NCBI GenBank assembly: GCA_948474755.1
Contig: CAOLHI010002540.1
Span: 310,001 to 374,000, forward strand
Source of the DNA: Ctenosaura bakeri
Taxonomy: Eukaryota; Chordata; Lepidosauria; Squamata; Iguanidae
Direction of reading: 5' to 3'
DNA length: 64,000 nucleotides
Of the stretch, positions 1 to 11,479 are shown piece by piece (position 1 is the stretch's first letter; each line of letters begins with the position of its first letter). The position numbers and the translations under genes were made by a program. A model generated the notes under the pieces. The model ran no database searches. It was not told the origin of the DNA and saw only the letters and a program-made list of their open reading frames with translations.

Positions 1-35
1 AACTGTGCACCTCAACCCATTTACTTTGAAATAGT

Positions 36-100
36 AATGCCCATTGAAAGCAATGGGACTTATTTCTTGGTGAACCTGGTCAGGACTGAGCTGAAATTTT
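36..100 (+). repeat. possible ancient squamate interspersed repeat fragment
   Basis: The stretch reads like the decayed motif 'CCATTGAAnnCAATGGGACTTA' that recurs in reptile genomes as an old dispersed repeat. A weaker relative seems to lie near 22045-22110. I recognise the motif by memory only and cannot assign a family. The sequence around it (101-640) shows nothing I can name. Confidence 0.3.
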
Positions 101-640
101 GATCAAATCACAAAGAAATGAGTTCAGAATTTATATCTTTCTGGTGGTCCCCCCCCCCCGCCAACCAGAAAAAGGAATCAATTCCCATATATATTCATGG
201 AGTGACAGAAGAAACAGAACAGGACAGGAAGTTAAAATATAGTTTCAGAAATACCCTTGAAATTTTGAATACTTCAGGTAAACATCAGACTATCAGATGA
301 ATAAACATCTGTCTATCCATCTTGAACATACATTCAATTGCATCTCTAGGTGTGTTATATTCTTAATATGTGAACGTTTTTTAATTAAATCACGATTAGA
401 TGTCTCCTTGTGACATTTGTGAGAGGAAAAAGCAGGGAGGCAATATATTACTCTGAGATGGTAAGATGTTCTCACAGGGCCATTCTTGAGAAAATGTGCA
501 AAATTTGTAGGGCTGGGACAGAAAGATTATTCAAAATATTTGAAAAAAATGGTTGAAAATGGCTTCGAGAAACCTGCATAAGAAGAATCCCAGATGGGCA
601 AGAGTTGTCATAGTTCAGGACTTATTCTGTCTAAAAATAT
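101..640. other. no recognisable feature
   Basis: This is AT-rich sequence with a short C run near 151. It has no repeat, exon or RNA gene that I can support. The small open frames here have no recognisable domain. Confidence 0.5.
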
Positions 641-850
641 ATGCTTTTTAAAAAATACAGGAAATTCATTTGCTTTGCAAAAGACAAATTTCTTACATGG
701 AAATCTGCATTTTCTATGCAGAAAATACATTTCTGTGCACACACACAAAATTAATTTTCTGCAAAGCAATGTTGTCTTTCCATAAAATACTATTTACTGA
801 AAATACAGAAAATGTGTATTTTTTCATACAGAAATAAATTGCTAACTGTG
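640..850. repeat. degenerate repeat of TTTTCTGnGCAGAAAA-like motifs
   Basis: Variants of the short self-complementary motif TTTTCTGTGCAGAAAA occur many times in both orientations, for example near 676, 713, 728, 758 and 805. The array is too diverged to give a fixed period. It may be an old tandem or palindromic non-coding repeat. No protein is encoded. Confidence 0.35.
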
Positions 851-1130
851 AATCATCTTTAAAAACTACATTTTTCAATAACATTCTTTCATGGAAGAGA
901 AAAATCCTAAACTTATTTGTTATTGCCAGTAAGAATGAAATTTGCAAAGGTTTGTCTATCTCTATTAAATATACAACATATTAAATATGCATAACCATAA
1001 CAAACCCTATGTTTCCTGATCTTACTTTGATCAGTTAAGAGTTTTCATGCAAATTACATTTGTAATTTTGTACAAACTATTAAAAAGTGTGATGTAATAA
1101 AAAGAAGTATCTAGGCTCATGCTGAATCTG

Positions 1131-1181
1131 TTTTCTCTCTCTCTCTCTCTCAATATATATATAGATATATAGATATATTAG
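1131..1181. repeat. (CT)n and (AT/GATA)n simple repeat
   Basis: A CT dinucleotide run is followed directly by an AT/AGATAT run. It abuts the 3' end of the minus-strand L1-A and may have grown from that element's A-rich tail. Confidence 0.85.
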
Positions 1182-1469
1182 TTTTATTACAAGATCAAAG
1201 ATTTATATGTACATTATACCAGAAAATAGTACAAAATTTTTTACTTTAATAAACACAGAAAACTACATGAAGAAAATATTGTTATAATACATCATATTGC
1301 ATTCAAAGTTGATTTGGTTTATTGATCTAGGTGAAATAGAGGAAAGTTTCCCTTATGTATATTTTCTAATTATTGACTTAGCTCTTATTACATTTTTTAA
1401 ATTAATTATTCTTTTATTCCTTCTATATTTAGTACAGATATATTTCCTCATTTTTTTTCTAGAAATTTG

Positions 1470-4263
1470 TCAAATATTCCCAGTCAAATTGTTTAATGTT
1501 TTATCAGTTTTTTCACTTAACAATATTGTCAGTTTATCCATCTCCAATGAATCATACAATTTTAGGAGCGATTCTTCTTCTTTTGGTAGTATATTGGCTC
1601 TCCAGTTTTTGGTGTTAATAATTCCTGCAGATGTTATCACATAAATTATTAGTTTACTATGCAGCTTAACAATTTGGATAACAATTATGCATAGCATATT
1701 TAATAAGTACATCTTTAGTTTCATGGGAATCCTTATGTTCACAATTTCAGTTATCACCATATTGATCTTTCCCCATTCTTTTTTCACTTTATTACAATGT
1801 CACTACATATGGTAGAAGGCTGCTCTTGTTTCTTGGCATTTCCAGCATTTATTATTTGTTGTCTTATTTATTTTTGCATTTTTTTCTGACATTAGGGACC
1901 ATCAATAATAATAATAATAGTAATAATAATAGTTTTCTTTAAGATTATAACTTTTGGAAAAAAATATATATGTGTTCCTCATTTTTGTCCAGTGTTCTAT
2001 TGAATTGTGTGTCCAAAATTTCATGCCCATTCAAAATTTTGTTTCCGTTTCCCTTTCCATTCTTAATAAGAATTTGAAAAGTTTAGAAATCAATTGTTTT
2101 TCTCCTGAGTAGAAAATTGCATCAAATTATGTCTTTTCTATTTTTAAATCCTTCCAAATCTAGTGTATCTTGCTGTCAATTGCTTGTATAGAAACCACAC
2201 ACAATTTATTCCTTCTGTTAGTAGTTCTTGGTTCATTTTTAACTGCAAATTTCCCCCATTTGTTTGATCAAATCATTGTTATGTTAAACATTTATCTTGA
2301 GCAGTTTTCTCACTTTTATGAAATGCTTTGTGAGGTGATATCCAACATGGTATTTTGGAATAGATTTTATCTTTGTACTTCTGCCAAACCTTAATGAGGG
2401 ACTTCTTATTTGATGATTATTAAATTCTATATTTCTATATTCTCATGGTACCATAGGAAGGCATGCTAGCCCATCTACAAATGTAAAGCATCTAGGTGAA
2501 GAGTTCTTTTGTTCTGTAGTAATATTCATTCTAATACCCATGATATGGCTCCTGCTTAATATAATTAGGTAGCCCTAATCCTCCTCTTTCTTTTGAATTG
2601 TTAACCATTTGGCACTTAATTCTAGTATTTTTCCTAGCCCAAACAAACTTAGATAAGACTTTCTTCCATGTCCTGAATGAAGATTCATTCATTATAACTG
2701 GCATCTTTTGAAATAGAAAAACCATTTTAGATAGTACATTAATTTTAATCAAAGAGATTCTTCCCCAAAATGACAAATGTATTTTTCCCTATCTTTGAAG
2801 TTCTTAGTTGATTTCAGTATAGTATTTTTTTTTAATAATTGTTGTCAAATAATTCTGTGTTCTTTGTTGTCAGGTATACGCCTAAATATTTTACTTTTTT
2901 TTCATTTTAAAATCAATTTCTGAATTAATTCTGGTTCTTTTTTTCTTGCTATATTCTTTCTTATCATCACTGTTTTATCCCTATTCATTCCTCATCCTGA
3001 AAGCTCACCATATTCTTCAAATGTATCCGTTGCATCAGTTTTTCTGCACTTTGTGAGGAACTGTCTAATTATTTTACTAAGTAATTGGCAAATGCTTGTC
3101 TCTTGTATGTTTGATCTTTTACTTGGACTCCCTTCATTTCAGAATCATTTCTTAATTTGTTATTTAGGATTTTCAGTGTAACTTAAAAAATCAGTGGGCA
3201 TCCTTGATGAGTTCCTTTTTGGATCAAGCAATGTTTGTGTGTTTCTCTCTCTAACTATTTGCACAGACTGGTTTTAATACAAGATTTTTATTCAATTATA
3301 GAAATATTGTCCTACATTCATCCTTTTTAGGACTTCCAGCATAAATTGTCAGTTAGTGTTATTGAGCACCTTTTCTGTGTCAATTAATATTATTCCTAGT
3401 TTCTGGTCTTGATATTTATCATAGTATTCAATTAAATTTAACATAGTTCTGACATTGTTTCTTAATAGTGGGTTGTTGTTTTTTTAAGGAGAAACCTGAT
3501 CAATCAGAGTCTTTCCAAAATCTTCTTCAACCTCTCTGCTAGAATTGAATATCTTATAGGCTACATTGAATGAAGATAAGAGTCTATAATTCTTAACATC
3601 TGTGTAATCTTTGTTTTCTTTAGGGATTAGTGTGATTATTATTTGTAGGATGCGATTGAATACTATTTTTTTCCTAAGTTTCCTCTAATAACTTTTGTTC
3701 TCGCTCTCATTGTTCTCTTTTCTTCTTAATATCTTGTTGAATGTAGAAACCTTGAAGCATAGCTTTGCTAACAACCCATAGTGTGTTAATTGATAATCCT
3801 TTATTTGAATTCTCTTCAAAATAGTATTTTAGTTCTTTTCTCACTTTACTTATTCCATTGTCACCTTTCAGTGATGTTTCATTTAGCCTCCAACTGAATT
3901 CTGTCTTGTGCTTCTTTAATATCAATGTGGTTAGACTATGGTCTGAGATTGTTCTAGTTAGGATTTCTGAACTTTTGATGATCTTATTTAGTGTTTAAGA
4001 GATGAGAAACATATCAATTCTCAACCAAGAGTGATGTCTGTCAGAATAATAAGTATATTATTTATTATTTCCATTTTTAAAGTGCCAAATTTCTATCTGT
4101 GAACAGTCCTTTAGTAACTCTAATAAATTTGGGGGTAGTTTTCTTTGTTTCTTCTTTATCTCTTTAAAAGATGTTCTGTCTTGCATAGGATTCATTATTC
4201 CATTCCAGACTCCCATTAATATGAGATTTAATTATATTCAGATATTTTGTCAAACAACCCATT
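1470..4263 (-). pseudogene. L1-A ORF2 remnant (endonuclease to C-terminus), heavily decayed
   Basis: Three open pieces in different frames keep L1 ORF2 order on the minus strand. The piece at 3707-3925 matches the linker after the endonuclease (F-W-R-L-N-E and a later L-x-V-V-S-K-A stretch). The piece at 2531-2776 matches the region after the RT (G-R-I-S-L-I-K, L-P-K/S-K-M-V-F-L-F-Q, then R-G-G-L-G-L-P-N). The piece at 1470-1787 matches the C-terminal part (Y-L-L-N-M-L, A-x-I-I, M-D-K-L-T). Between them only broken segments remain. The RT catalytic motif lies in sequence with stops and I could not read an intact one. This is a dead copy. Confidence 0.8.
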
Positions 4264-4283
4264 AAATAATTTCTGCTTGTTTT
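4264..4283. repeat. left target-site duplication of L1-B
   Basis: The 20 bases aaataatttctgcttgtttt are repeated exactly at 8214-8233. They belong to the older L1-A ORF2. The bottom-strand nick site read from the boundary, TTATTT/AA, resembles the L1 endonuclease preference TTTT/AA. Confidence 0.95.
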
Positions 4284-4329
4284 CTACTGAAATGAACATG
4301 AGCAACTAAAAGGACAGACTACTGGAAAT

Positions 4330-4494
4330 ATTCAAAAGAGAAGGTTTGACGTGAATAAATCAACTGAAGTAAGAAAGATGGAAATGGGAGAAAAAATGTC
4401 CGTGGAAGATAATGAAAATCAATCTGAGGATGAGGTACAAGAAACAGAAGAAGAAGAAGAGGAAGAAGAAGAATTGGAAGAAGTAGAATCATAA
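4330..4494 (+). pseudogene. L1-B ORF1 C-terminal remnant, acidic tail
   Basis: An open stretch ends at the TAA at 4492-4494 after a run of glutamates (E-T-E-E-E-E-E-E, then L-E-E-V-E-S). The ORF1 proteins of L1-C and L1-D end in comparable Glu/Ser-rich acidic tails, which supports the assignment. The coiled coil and RNA-binding parts are absent because the element is 5'-truncated. ORF2 begins about 40 bases downstream. Confidence 0.7.
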
Positions 4495-4539
4495 GCTAAA
4501 GAAAGGGAAATTTATTAGGACCTAGAAATCTATCATCAT

Positions 4540-7500
4540 CAGCTTTAAAATCCAATCTTGGAACGTCAAAGGGATAAATTCGGAGTTCAAAAGAAGAAAA
4601 ATATTTCACTATCTAGAAAAATAACATCTCGATATTATACACCTGCAGGAGGTGAAAGTACGTACGAAAGACTGAAATACGTAAGAAATCCCGAACTGGG
4701 CCAGTGCTTTGCATCAACTATCGATAAGAAGAAAAGAGGTGTAATAATGTATATAAAAATAAATACTCCGCAAAAGAAATCTTTAAAGATCAAAATGGGC
4801 AGTATATAGCTGTTGAAATTAGCAGTCCTCAAAACAAAATTTTAATTGTCAGAGTGTATGCTCCCAATGGAGCAAAGGGAGATTTCTTCCAGAAAAATGC
4901 ACCAAGAACTTATTAGTTACACGCAAAATGCTAACCAAGGTAATCTAGTGATTGTGGGTGACATGAGTGGTGTTATTAATCCCATTAATGATAGGTCAGC
5001 TCAAAAAAAATTGATGCGTCAAAATGGAAAATTACCAAAGAGTTTTTTTACATTGGTGGATGACTTTTCTTTGTTGGATATACGGAGATATAAAGAAGGG
5101 AACACTCCAGGCTTCACATTTTATTCTGAACACCACAAGACAATGTCCCGAATAGAATTTAAATTAGCATCATCAAACCTTCTTGGCAAAATAATCAATA
5201 TGGAAATTTTATCAAAACTATGCTCCGATCACAACCCGGTCCAAATAAAAATGAAATTAAGAGTAACTGAGAGATTCTGGAGATCAAACGAAGAGATATT
5301 ACATAAGGAAGAATATATCCAATTGGCAAGGACAGAAATCAACAATTATTTCCATAAAAACAGCTCATCAGAGGTCACCATGAAATAGACGTGGGATGCA
5401 GGCAGAGCTGTATTCAGGGGGCTTTTCATAAAATGGAACTCCAAATTAAGGAAGGAAAAGAACACAAAAATGGAAAAAATCTTAGATCAAATGAGGGAAG
5501 TTGATAAACAGCTCAGAAAATACCCTTCAAATGTGAAACTGATTAAGGAATTCAAATATCTCCAGTCATTATTGAATGAACACAGTCTTCAAGAAATTGA
5601 GCAACAAGTTATACAGGCAAGACAAACGTTTTTTGAAAACACTAACAAACCATCAAAATGGTTAGCATATAAATTGCAGAAGGAAAGAAAAAAGAGAATG
5701 ATTTTGGAGATTAAAAAAGGAAAAACAAGAATCACCCATCAAGAAGGCATTACGCAAACTTTTTTCGAATATTACAAGAAACTCTTCAAAGCGAAATCAG
5801 TTTCACAGGAAGAAACTGAGAAAATAAACAAATATCTGAATAAGTGTACTATAGGTAAGATCTCTGAGGAAAAACAAGCTATACACAATCGCTCAGTGTC
5901 CATGGTTGAGATAGTTGAAACAATAAAATGACTGAAAAATCATAAGTCCCCAGGTCCCGATGGCTTTCCAGTTATTTTCTACAAGACGTTTGAACATGAA
6001 CTCGCCCTCCCGCTTCAAAAAACTATCAACTAAGCCCTACATCTAGGAATACCACAATCTTGAAAAGGGGCAAATATAACACTCATACCAAAGGATTAAA
6101 AGCTTTTGCCGATGATCTGGTGCTTTTTTTTAAGATGAGCCCTTAAATAGTATTAATCAGATTAATACTCTGATGAGCGAATTTGGTGAGTTATCTGGAT
6201 TTAAGGCAAACAAAGATAAAACTACAATCCTGACAAAGAATATATCAAAAAAAGAAGAAGACAAATTAATGGAGATAACCGGTTTTAAATCGACTAAGAC
6301 GATCCGATACTTAGGAATTTGGATTTCTAAGCAGAATAATGAACTGTATGAAAACAACTACGTAAGAAAGTGGAAAGAAATCATGAAAGACTTAGAAGAC
6401 TGGACGAAGCAGAAACTATCGCTTATGGGAAGATTGGCTGCTATTAAAATGAGTGTGTTACCAAAGATGATATTTTTATTTCAAAACCTACCCATTATAA
6501 GCAATAAAAAAACATTTTCACAGTGGCAAAAGGATTTAAACAAATTTATCTGGGAAGGGAGGAAACCACAAATCAACTGGAAAGTTCTGACAGATCTAAC
6601 ATCTAGAGGAGGAGTGGGGGGCTCCAGATTTTCATACGTACTACGAAGCTGCTGCAATGTCTTGGATCGTGGACTGGATCAACCTAAGTAATGAATGATT
6701 GCTAATGTTGGAAGGCTCAGATGCTAGAATGGGATGGCACGTGTATCTGTGCTATGACAAAGCTAAGATGTACAAAGATTTTTTACATCATTATGTCAGA
6801 AAATCTCTCTTGTCAATTTGGAACAACTATAAGAGATTATTCATTAATTGGATCCCTGGTTGGGTTTCACCGCAAGAGGCGTTTTATGGAAGATAGAAGT
6901 TTACCAAAAACTGGCTAAGATATGGAGATATAATTGCTGAACAAACAAATGGAACCATTAAAATTAAGGATAGAGCCGAATTAGAAGAAGAGGGTATAAA
7001 ATTAAATTGGTTCCCGTATCGACAGCTGAAGGAGAGATTCAACATTGATCAGAAACTGTATGGCTTTGATCTGAAAGAACAGCATGAAATAATAAAAATT
7101 TTAAGAGAGAATCCACTGAGAGTAATTGCCAAATTATACAAGTTACTATTACTTTATAAGAGAGAAGAAGAGACCGTCAAAACGGTGATGATCAAATGGA
7201 CCCAAAACATCGGACATACCTTGGAGCTTGAACATTGACAAGAGAGCTGGAAACTAACACATAAATTTACAGCTGCTCAAAATTTCAAGGAAAATTACTT
7301 GAAGAGCTTCCATAGATGGTATATGACCCCTCTCAAGCTCCAAAAGATTTATAGGGTGGGATCCGGTAAATGCTGGAAATGTCAAACAGAAATGGGTACA
7401 ACATATCGTATTTGGTGGACTTGCGAAAGAGCAAGAAAATATTGGAACACATTAAAAAAAAATAGAAGAAATTCTTCAAATTCAGTTTGCGAAGACACCG

Positions 7501-7770
7501 GAAATGTATTTATTAAATATGCTACACATGATAGACCCGATCATCAAGAAGAAATATGCCAGGATACTGCTATACATGATAACCCTAGCGAGGATAGAAT
7601 ATGCCAGACTGTGGAAAAAACAAGAAACACTGGATATTGAGGTCTGGATCCATAAACTGCAGGAAATCAAGTTAACAGATACTTTGACACAAAGACTAAG
7701 GGGACATACAGAAGAGAAAATAGAGAGAGTCCTGGCAAATCAGTTTCTCCAAAATTGGAGAAATGCTTAA
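4540..7770 (+). pseudogene. L1-B ORF2 pseudogene with the RT palm core deleted
   Basis: The endonuclease is read in pieces at 4558-4809 and 4846-5388. They include G-D-M-S-G-V-I-N-P, T-F-Y-S-E-H-H-K-T and S-D-H-N-P. An in-frame TAG follows at 5386-5388. The linker (5470-5931) leads to K-S-P-G-P-D-G-F near 5945. After an I-T-L-I-P-K motif near 6085 the sequence jumps straight to K-A-F-A-D-D-L near 6100. Compared with L1-D this removes roughly 180 residues, including the R-Q-G-C-P-L-S-P block. Downstream parts at 6173-6691, 6699-6896, 7299-7640 and 7504-7770 keep the post-RT order but are shifted. In the C-terminal Cys/His motif (near 7370-7425) the histidine is replaced by arginine. The protein would be inactive. 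Confidence 0.88.
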
Positions 7771-8213
7771 CTTAAGGTGAAAGCTTGAATAATACTATAA
7801 AGTGTAATGAGCTCGGATTAAATGAGACAGATTGGTATGAAGCTACATTAAATAGATGAAGCTATCATGATCGCATAAGGTAATGGATAAAAATTGATTT
7901 GTGTACATAATCTATATGTGTTATATAAGTAATCTAAGTCTAAGCAAAGTTACAGTGAAGTTTACAAAGTCGAAGCAATAATATTATGATAGATAAATGA
8001 TCTGATAAATTTTACTCGGTGAATAACCTGGTTAAAAAACATACAAGGAATAGAGGACACAGTTGTAATAATGCAAGAATATTTATTTGCTCAGAAATAG
8101 GTTACAAGGAAGGAAAATGTATACACTGGTTATGACACTAGACTGCGTGCAAATTTCTATTCTGTTTTTTTTAAAAAAAAATTTGTTGAAATATTAATAA
8201 AAAAATTTTGAAA
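7771..8213 (+). other. L1-B 3' UTR and A-rich tail
   Basis: This is non-coding AT-rich sequence between the ORF2 stop and the right TSD. It ends in imperfect A runs, as expected for a target-primed L1 3' end. Confidence 0.8.
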
Positions 8214-8235
8214 AAATAATTTCTGCTTGTTTTTT

Positions 8236-8440
8236 GTTGGGGTGTATGCTCCTATTAGCAGAATCTTATTGCCTTGTAGAAGGATTTCTACATCAATATA
8301 AAATCCATTAGGATCACTGAAAATTTCTTTGGCAGGGATTTTTGAATTTATGAAAATGGCAACTCGTTTCTTCTTTTCTGCTGCTGAGATGAATTCCTTA
8401 CTGAGTTTAGAGATTTTCAAGTGTTTTTGTAGATAAGTAA
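8236..8440 (-). pseudogene. L1-A ORF2 endonuclease N-terminal remnant
   Basis: On the minus strand the stretch reads S-A-A-E-K-K-K-R-V-A-I-F-I, then F-S-D-P-N-G-F-Y-I-D-V and I-G-A-Y-T-P. This matches the segment of L1 endonuclease that carries the K-K-R/K-G-V-x-I-Y-I motif in L1-B and L1-C. It joins with the L1-A sequence left of 4283 across the L1-B insertion. Confidence 0.8.
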
Positions 8441-9900
8441 CATTTGACTTTTTCTAAGTAGTTGAAAATTTGTCTTCTTTTGGAAGCTGAGTTCAATCCA
8501 TAAACATTCTAAGATAGAATTTTGGTATTCATTATGAGGTTTGTTTATTTGTCTGCAGATGAAGAGTTTCCCTTTAAATAATTTCTTCCTAGTGTAGTTT
8601 TCAGCGCAATTATTTGCTTTCTTCCTGGTCATTTCTTCGATTTCTTTATTTTCATCTTGGTCATTTGGGTCTTCTTCAATTTCTTCTGATTCTTCCAATT
8701 CTTCTTCCTTTCTTTGAAAGATTTGTCATTTATTTCCACTTTCCATTTCTTTGGGTCTGTGTTTAATTTGTTCTTCCTAGAATTCTTTTGCTTCCTCCAT
8801 AGACTTAATTTTTTTTTTAATGTTGAATGTAAAGGGAATCCATCGAGCCTTCCCCCTTTATAGTTTATTCCATTCTTTTGCAAATATTATGCCAAAAAAT
8901 ATGATGCTTTTCTTCTTTTTTTCTGTATTTGAAGTGGAATGTCTCAGAGAATTATCTCATTGCCTTCTATTATTAGATTTTTTAATCATCCTGTTGTAAT
9001 ATTAGTTGTTTCACTCTTTCTTGAACTATATTACTGTATCTCTTGGTTGGTTTCTTTGTTTAGCTTTCTGTGCTTTAATTTTGTAAGCTTCATCTATTTC
9101 CAGATCAAGTTGTTCTGTGTCCCAACCTATAAATATAGTCAAGGGTGGTATAACTCATTCATATATGTTCTCTTTTGATTGTTGTTCTTTAACTCCTCTT
9201 AGTTTAAGACATCTTTCTCTATATATCTAAGACAATACGTATTCATTGCTTGGGCAGATAGGGTGGATGTGATAGTTTTCCAGGTCTTGAGTTTTCAGTT
9301 CTAAATTTATCTTATCTGCCTTGTTAAAGTAGGCTTGAAACACTTTTCTTATGGTACTTTCAATTCATGTGAGTAAATAGGTATTTATAGACAAGTCTTT
9401 ATTTATTGCTGCTTATTACTTATTACTTATTTACTTATTGCTATTATCACTATTTATCTCTATAGCATACAAATATATAGGTTTTATTTAGTTAATTAAT
9501 AGTAATGGCTATCATTACTTAACTTTAATAACCAGATGTCCATTTTATACATTGTTCTTCTAGAGTAATTGATGTAAAGAATAAAAAAGTAAGAAGAGAA
9601 TAAAGATATAACAATAACAATAATTACTTAACAACTTTTTATAGGTATCACATACTATTATCTAAAGTATTGCCAAACTTCCTTCTGAGTGGCAGTGTAT
9701 ACTATATATCCTTGAAGTATACTTTGAAAATCTGTTATTTTCTCTTCAATGTACTTATTTAAATCTGACCTTGAATGTCTTCAATCCAGTCTGTTCTTGA
9801 AATTATGAATCAGTTGTGCTGCAGCTGTAGTTGTCTTCTGGTTCTTGGCTTTTTCTGAAACCTCTGAAAAAACTTAATTCTTATTTTCCATAAGAAATCT
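8430..9900 (-). pseudogene. L1-A ORF1 remnant
   Basis: Open pieces at 8417-8698 and 8629-8883 on the minus strand encode Lys/Glu-rich sequence with acidic runs (M-E-E-S-E-E-I-E-E-D and nearby), like the C-terminal tails of the other L1 ORF1 proteins here. Further upstream, around 9700-9880, short Glu/Lys/Arg-rich stretches resemble a coiled-coil ORF1 N-terminus, but stops break the frame. Assignment of the upstream part is weak. Confidence 0.55.
9360..9560. repeat. AT-rich low-complexity stretch within L1-A
   Basis: TTAT/TTAC-type words repeat irregularly around 9405-9510. A further TA run lies at about 9930-9950. Both fall within the decayed ORF1 and 5' UTR of L1-A. Confidence 0.5.
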
Positions 9901-11405
9901 TATCCTTTCAAAATAGCGTAATCTATCTATATATATATATATAATCTTTAGTCACACTTATACAAACTATGAATTATACAATATAGAATTATAAAACATA
10001 TTATCTATACTGAATTAAATATTTCCTAGTTTCTTAATAACCTAAGGGGAAAATTGTGCATTTAATATATTAAATGATTAAAACTAAGTCTCTCTAAGTA
10101 TCTTAATGTTTGCCAAATAAAGGAAATCAAAGGAAGCTGACATGGAGAGAGAGGAAATATAAATAAATATAAATGAAATATAAATTAAGAAAAAGGTTAT
10201 CATAAGATGTTTTATAACAGTTTAGTTGGAGAAATTTATACTGGTTAAATAAGCTTATACAAGTAAAAAAAATAAAAAAGGAAATTAGATATTTTCAAAT
10301 GAGCAATCTGAGGAATATAATATATCTATAAGCTTTTGGTGTTTCTCTGAAATCATCTAAGTTTAAGCTTTAGTCTATTGCAGCTTATTCTATTTTCTTA
10401 ATAATGTTGCTTTGGATATAGCAGACTTTGATGAGTTCCAATGGAACTGTCAGTGTGTCTCACTTAAAAAGTTGAAAGTTTAATGTTATAGTCAGTTTAT
10501 CACAGCTTCCTCATTAACACATCATACTCTTTTGCTTTTAACTGCCTTTTAACTATTATTTCTCAATTATCCTCTTGTATCACTTTGGAAGTTTCCAATC
10601 TATTAAATTTTTAGTCTTTCCTCACCTGTCATTCGTCAGTCTTTCTCAGCTTTAGTTATTATTGTTGTTATTCTCCTGGAATTTCTCATGCTTATTCTTG
10701 GTTTTACTGTAAGCTTTACATAACTGTACAGTCCTTATTACTTTCACTTTCTCTTTTTTTGTTCACCTTCATAAGAGTTCCCCTTCTTTTTCTTTGCTTG
10801 GAGTTCCAATCTTTGCTTGTTGATCTGGCTAGCTGTTTATCCCGTTCTCCATTGTCTTGTTACCCTCTTTGTAAGTCTTTAAGTGATATTAAAATATTTT
10901 AAGCTGTACTTTTTAATGTAAAGAAGATTGTCCTTCTGATCTTACCTCAGAGGTTTGGTCCAGCTCTAAACTTAGGTGAAAGGCAGTGTTAAGGCTATAC
11001 AAGGCAGCTACACAGATGTGGTGATGGTGACTCTTTCCAGCCCTCACAGCTCCATCTGTGTCCTGATGTCGATCTTTCTCTCTTTTCAAATTTCAGACAC
11101 TGGTACTGGCAATCAGTCTTCTTCAGGCTCTTGCAGTCCCCTCTTTCCCAAGGAAGAAGATTTGCCAGGTTTGATGAAGTTTTAGCTGACTTTTGCACCA
11201 CATTCGGTGGCTGTCTCCTCTCTAACAACGCAGAGAAGTGACCATACACATTGTGATTTTCCTCTCTTCCTGGAGCTGAAATCTCTTGAGGAATTTTACA
11301 GATAATTACAGTACAGCTAGGTTTCAGTAAAATATTGGGAGCAATTAAATTATTTCATGTCTCTAGAATACGGCTTAATATTTAACTGTGTTAAGCAGTT
11401 ATACA

Positions 11406-11474
11406 GAAGGAAGGAAGGAAGGAAGGAAGGAAGGAAGGAAGGAAGGAAGGAAGGAAGGAAGGAAGGAAGGAAGG
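11406..11474 (+). repeat. (GGAA)n microsatellite
   Basis: About 17 uninterrupted GGAA units form a pure tetranucleotide array. It accounts for the apparent K-E-G-R repeat protein in this frame. Tandem GGAA is also the core of ETS-family binding sites, but no function is implied by the array alone. Confidence 0.97.
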
Positions 11475-11479
11475 ATTTA

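Larger units (their letters stand above)
1160..4283 (-). mobile_element. L1-A, 3' half of an old minus-strand L1 retrotransposon, split by L1-B
   Basis: This is the downstream (3') part of an L1-type non-LTR retrotransposon read on the minus strand. It runs from the A/T-rich 3' end near 1160 through the 3' UTR and the ORF2 reverse-transcriptase and C-terminal regions to the endonuclease region at 4283. There it is interrupted by the plus-strand L1-B. The sequence resumes without loss after 8233, apart from the duplicated target 4264-4283 / 8214-8233. The copy carries many stops and frameshifts and is clearly older than the element inside it. The outer 3' boundary is approximate, because I could not match a TSD for L1-A. 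Confidence 0.85.
4284..8213 (+). mobile_element. L1-B, younger 5'-truncated plus-strand L1 nested in L1-A
   Basis: This 3.93-kb L1 insertion is flanked by a perfect 20-bp TSD and sits inside the endonuclease region of the opposite-strand L1-A. It is truncated at its 5' end within ORF1, so only the acidic ORF1 C-terminus is left. ORF2 follows, with a large internal deletion of the RT core. A 3' UTR (about 7771-8213) ends in A-rich sequence (around 8160-8213). It is younger than L1-A, both by position and because its frames are longer. It can no longer make functional protein. Confidence 0.93.
8214..11239 (-). mobile_element. L1-A, 5' half of the old minus-strand L1
   Basis: This continues the element interrupted at 4283. 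Reading leftward from about 11239, the minus strand shows a 5' UTR (roughly 9950-11239), a decayed ORF1 (about 8430-9900) and the ORF2 endonuclease start (8234-8430). Part of the 5' UTR near 10999-11040 resembles the L1-C 5' UTR near 43540-43580; both share CAAGGCAGCT followed by a TGTGGT-ATGGNGACTCT pattern. That supports placing the 5' end near 11239. Together with 1160-4283 the element is about 6.1 kb. No TSD was found, so the outer ends are approximate. Confidence 0.75.
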
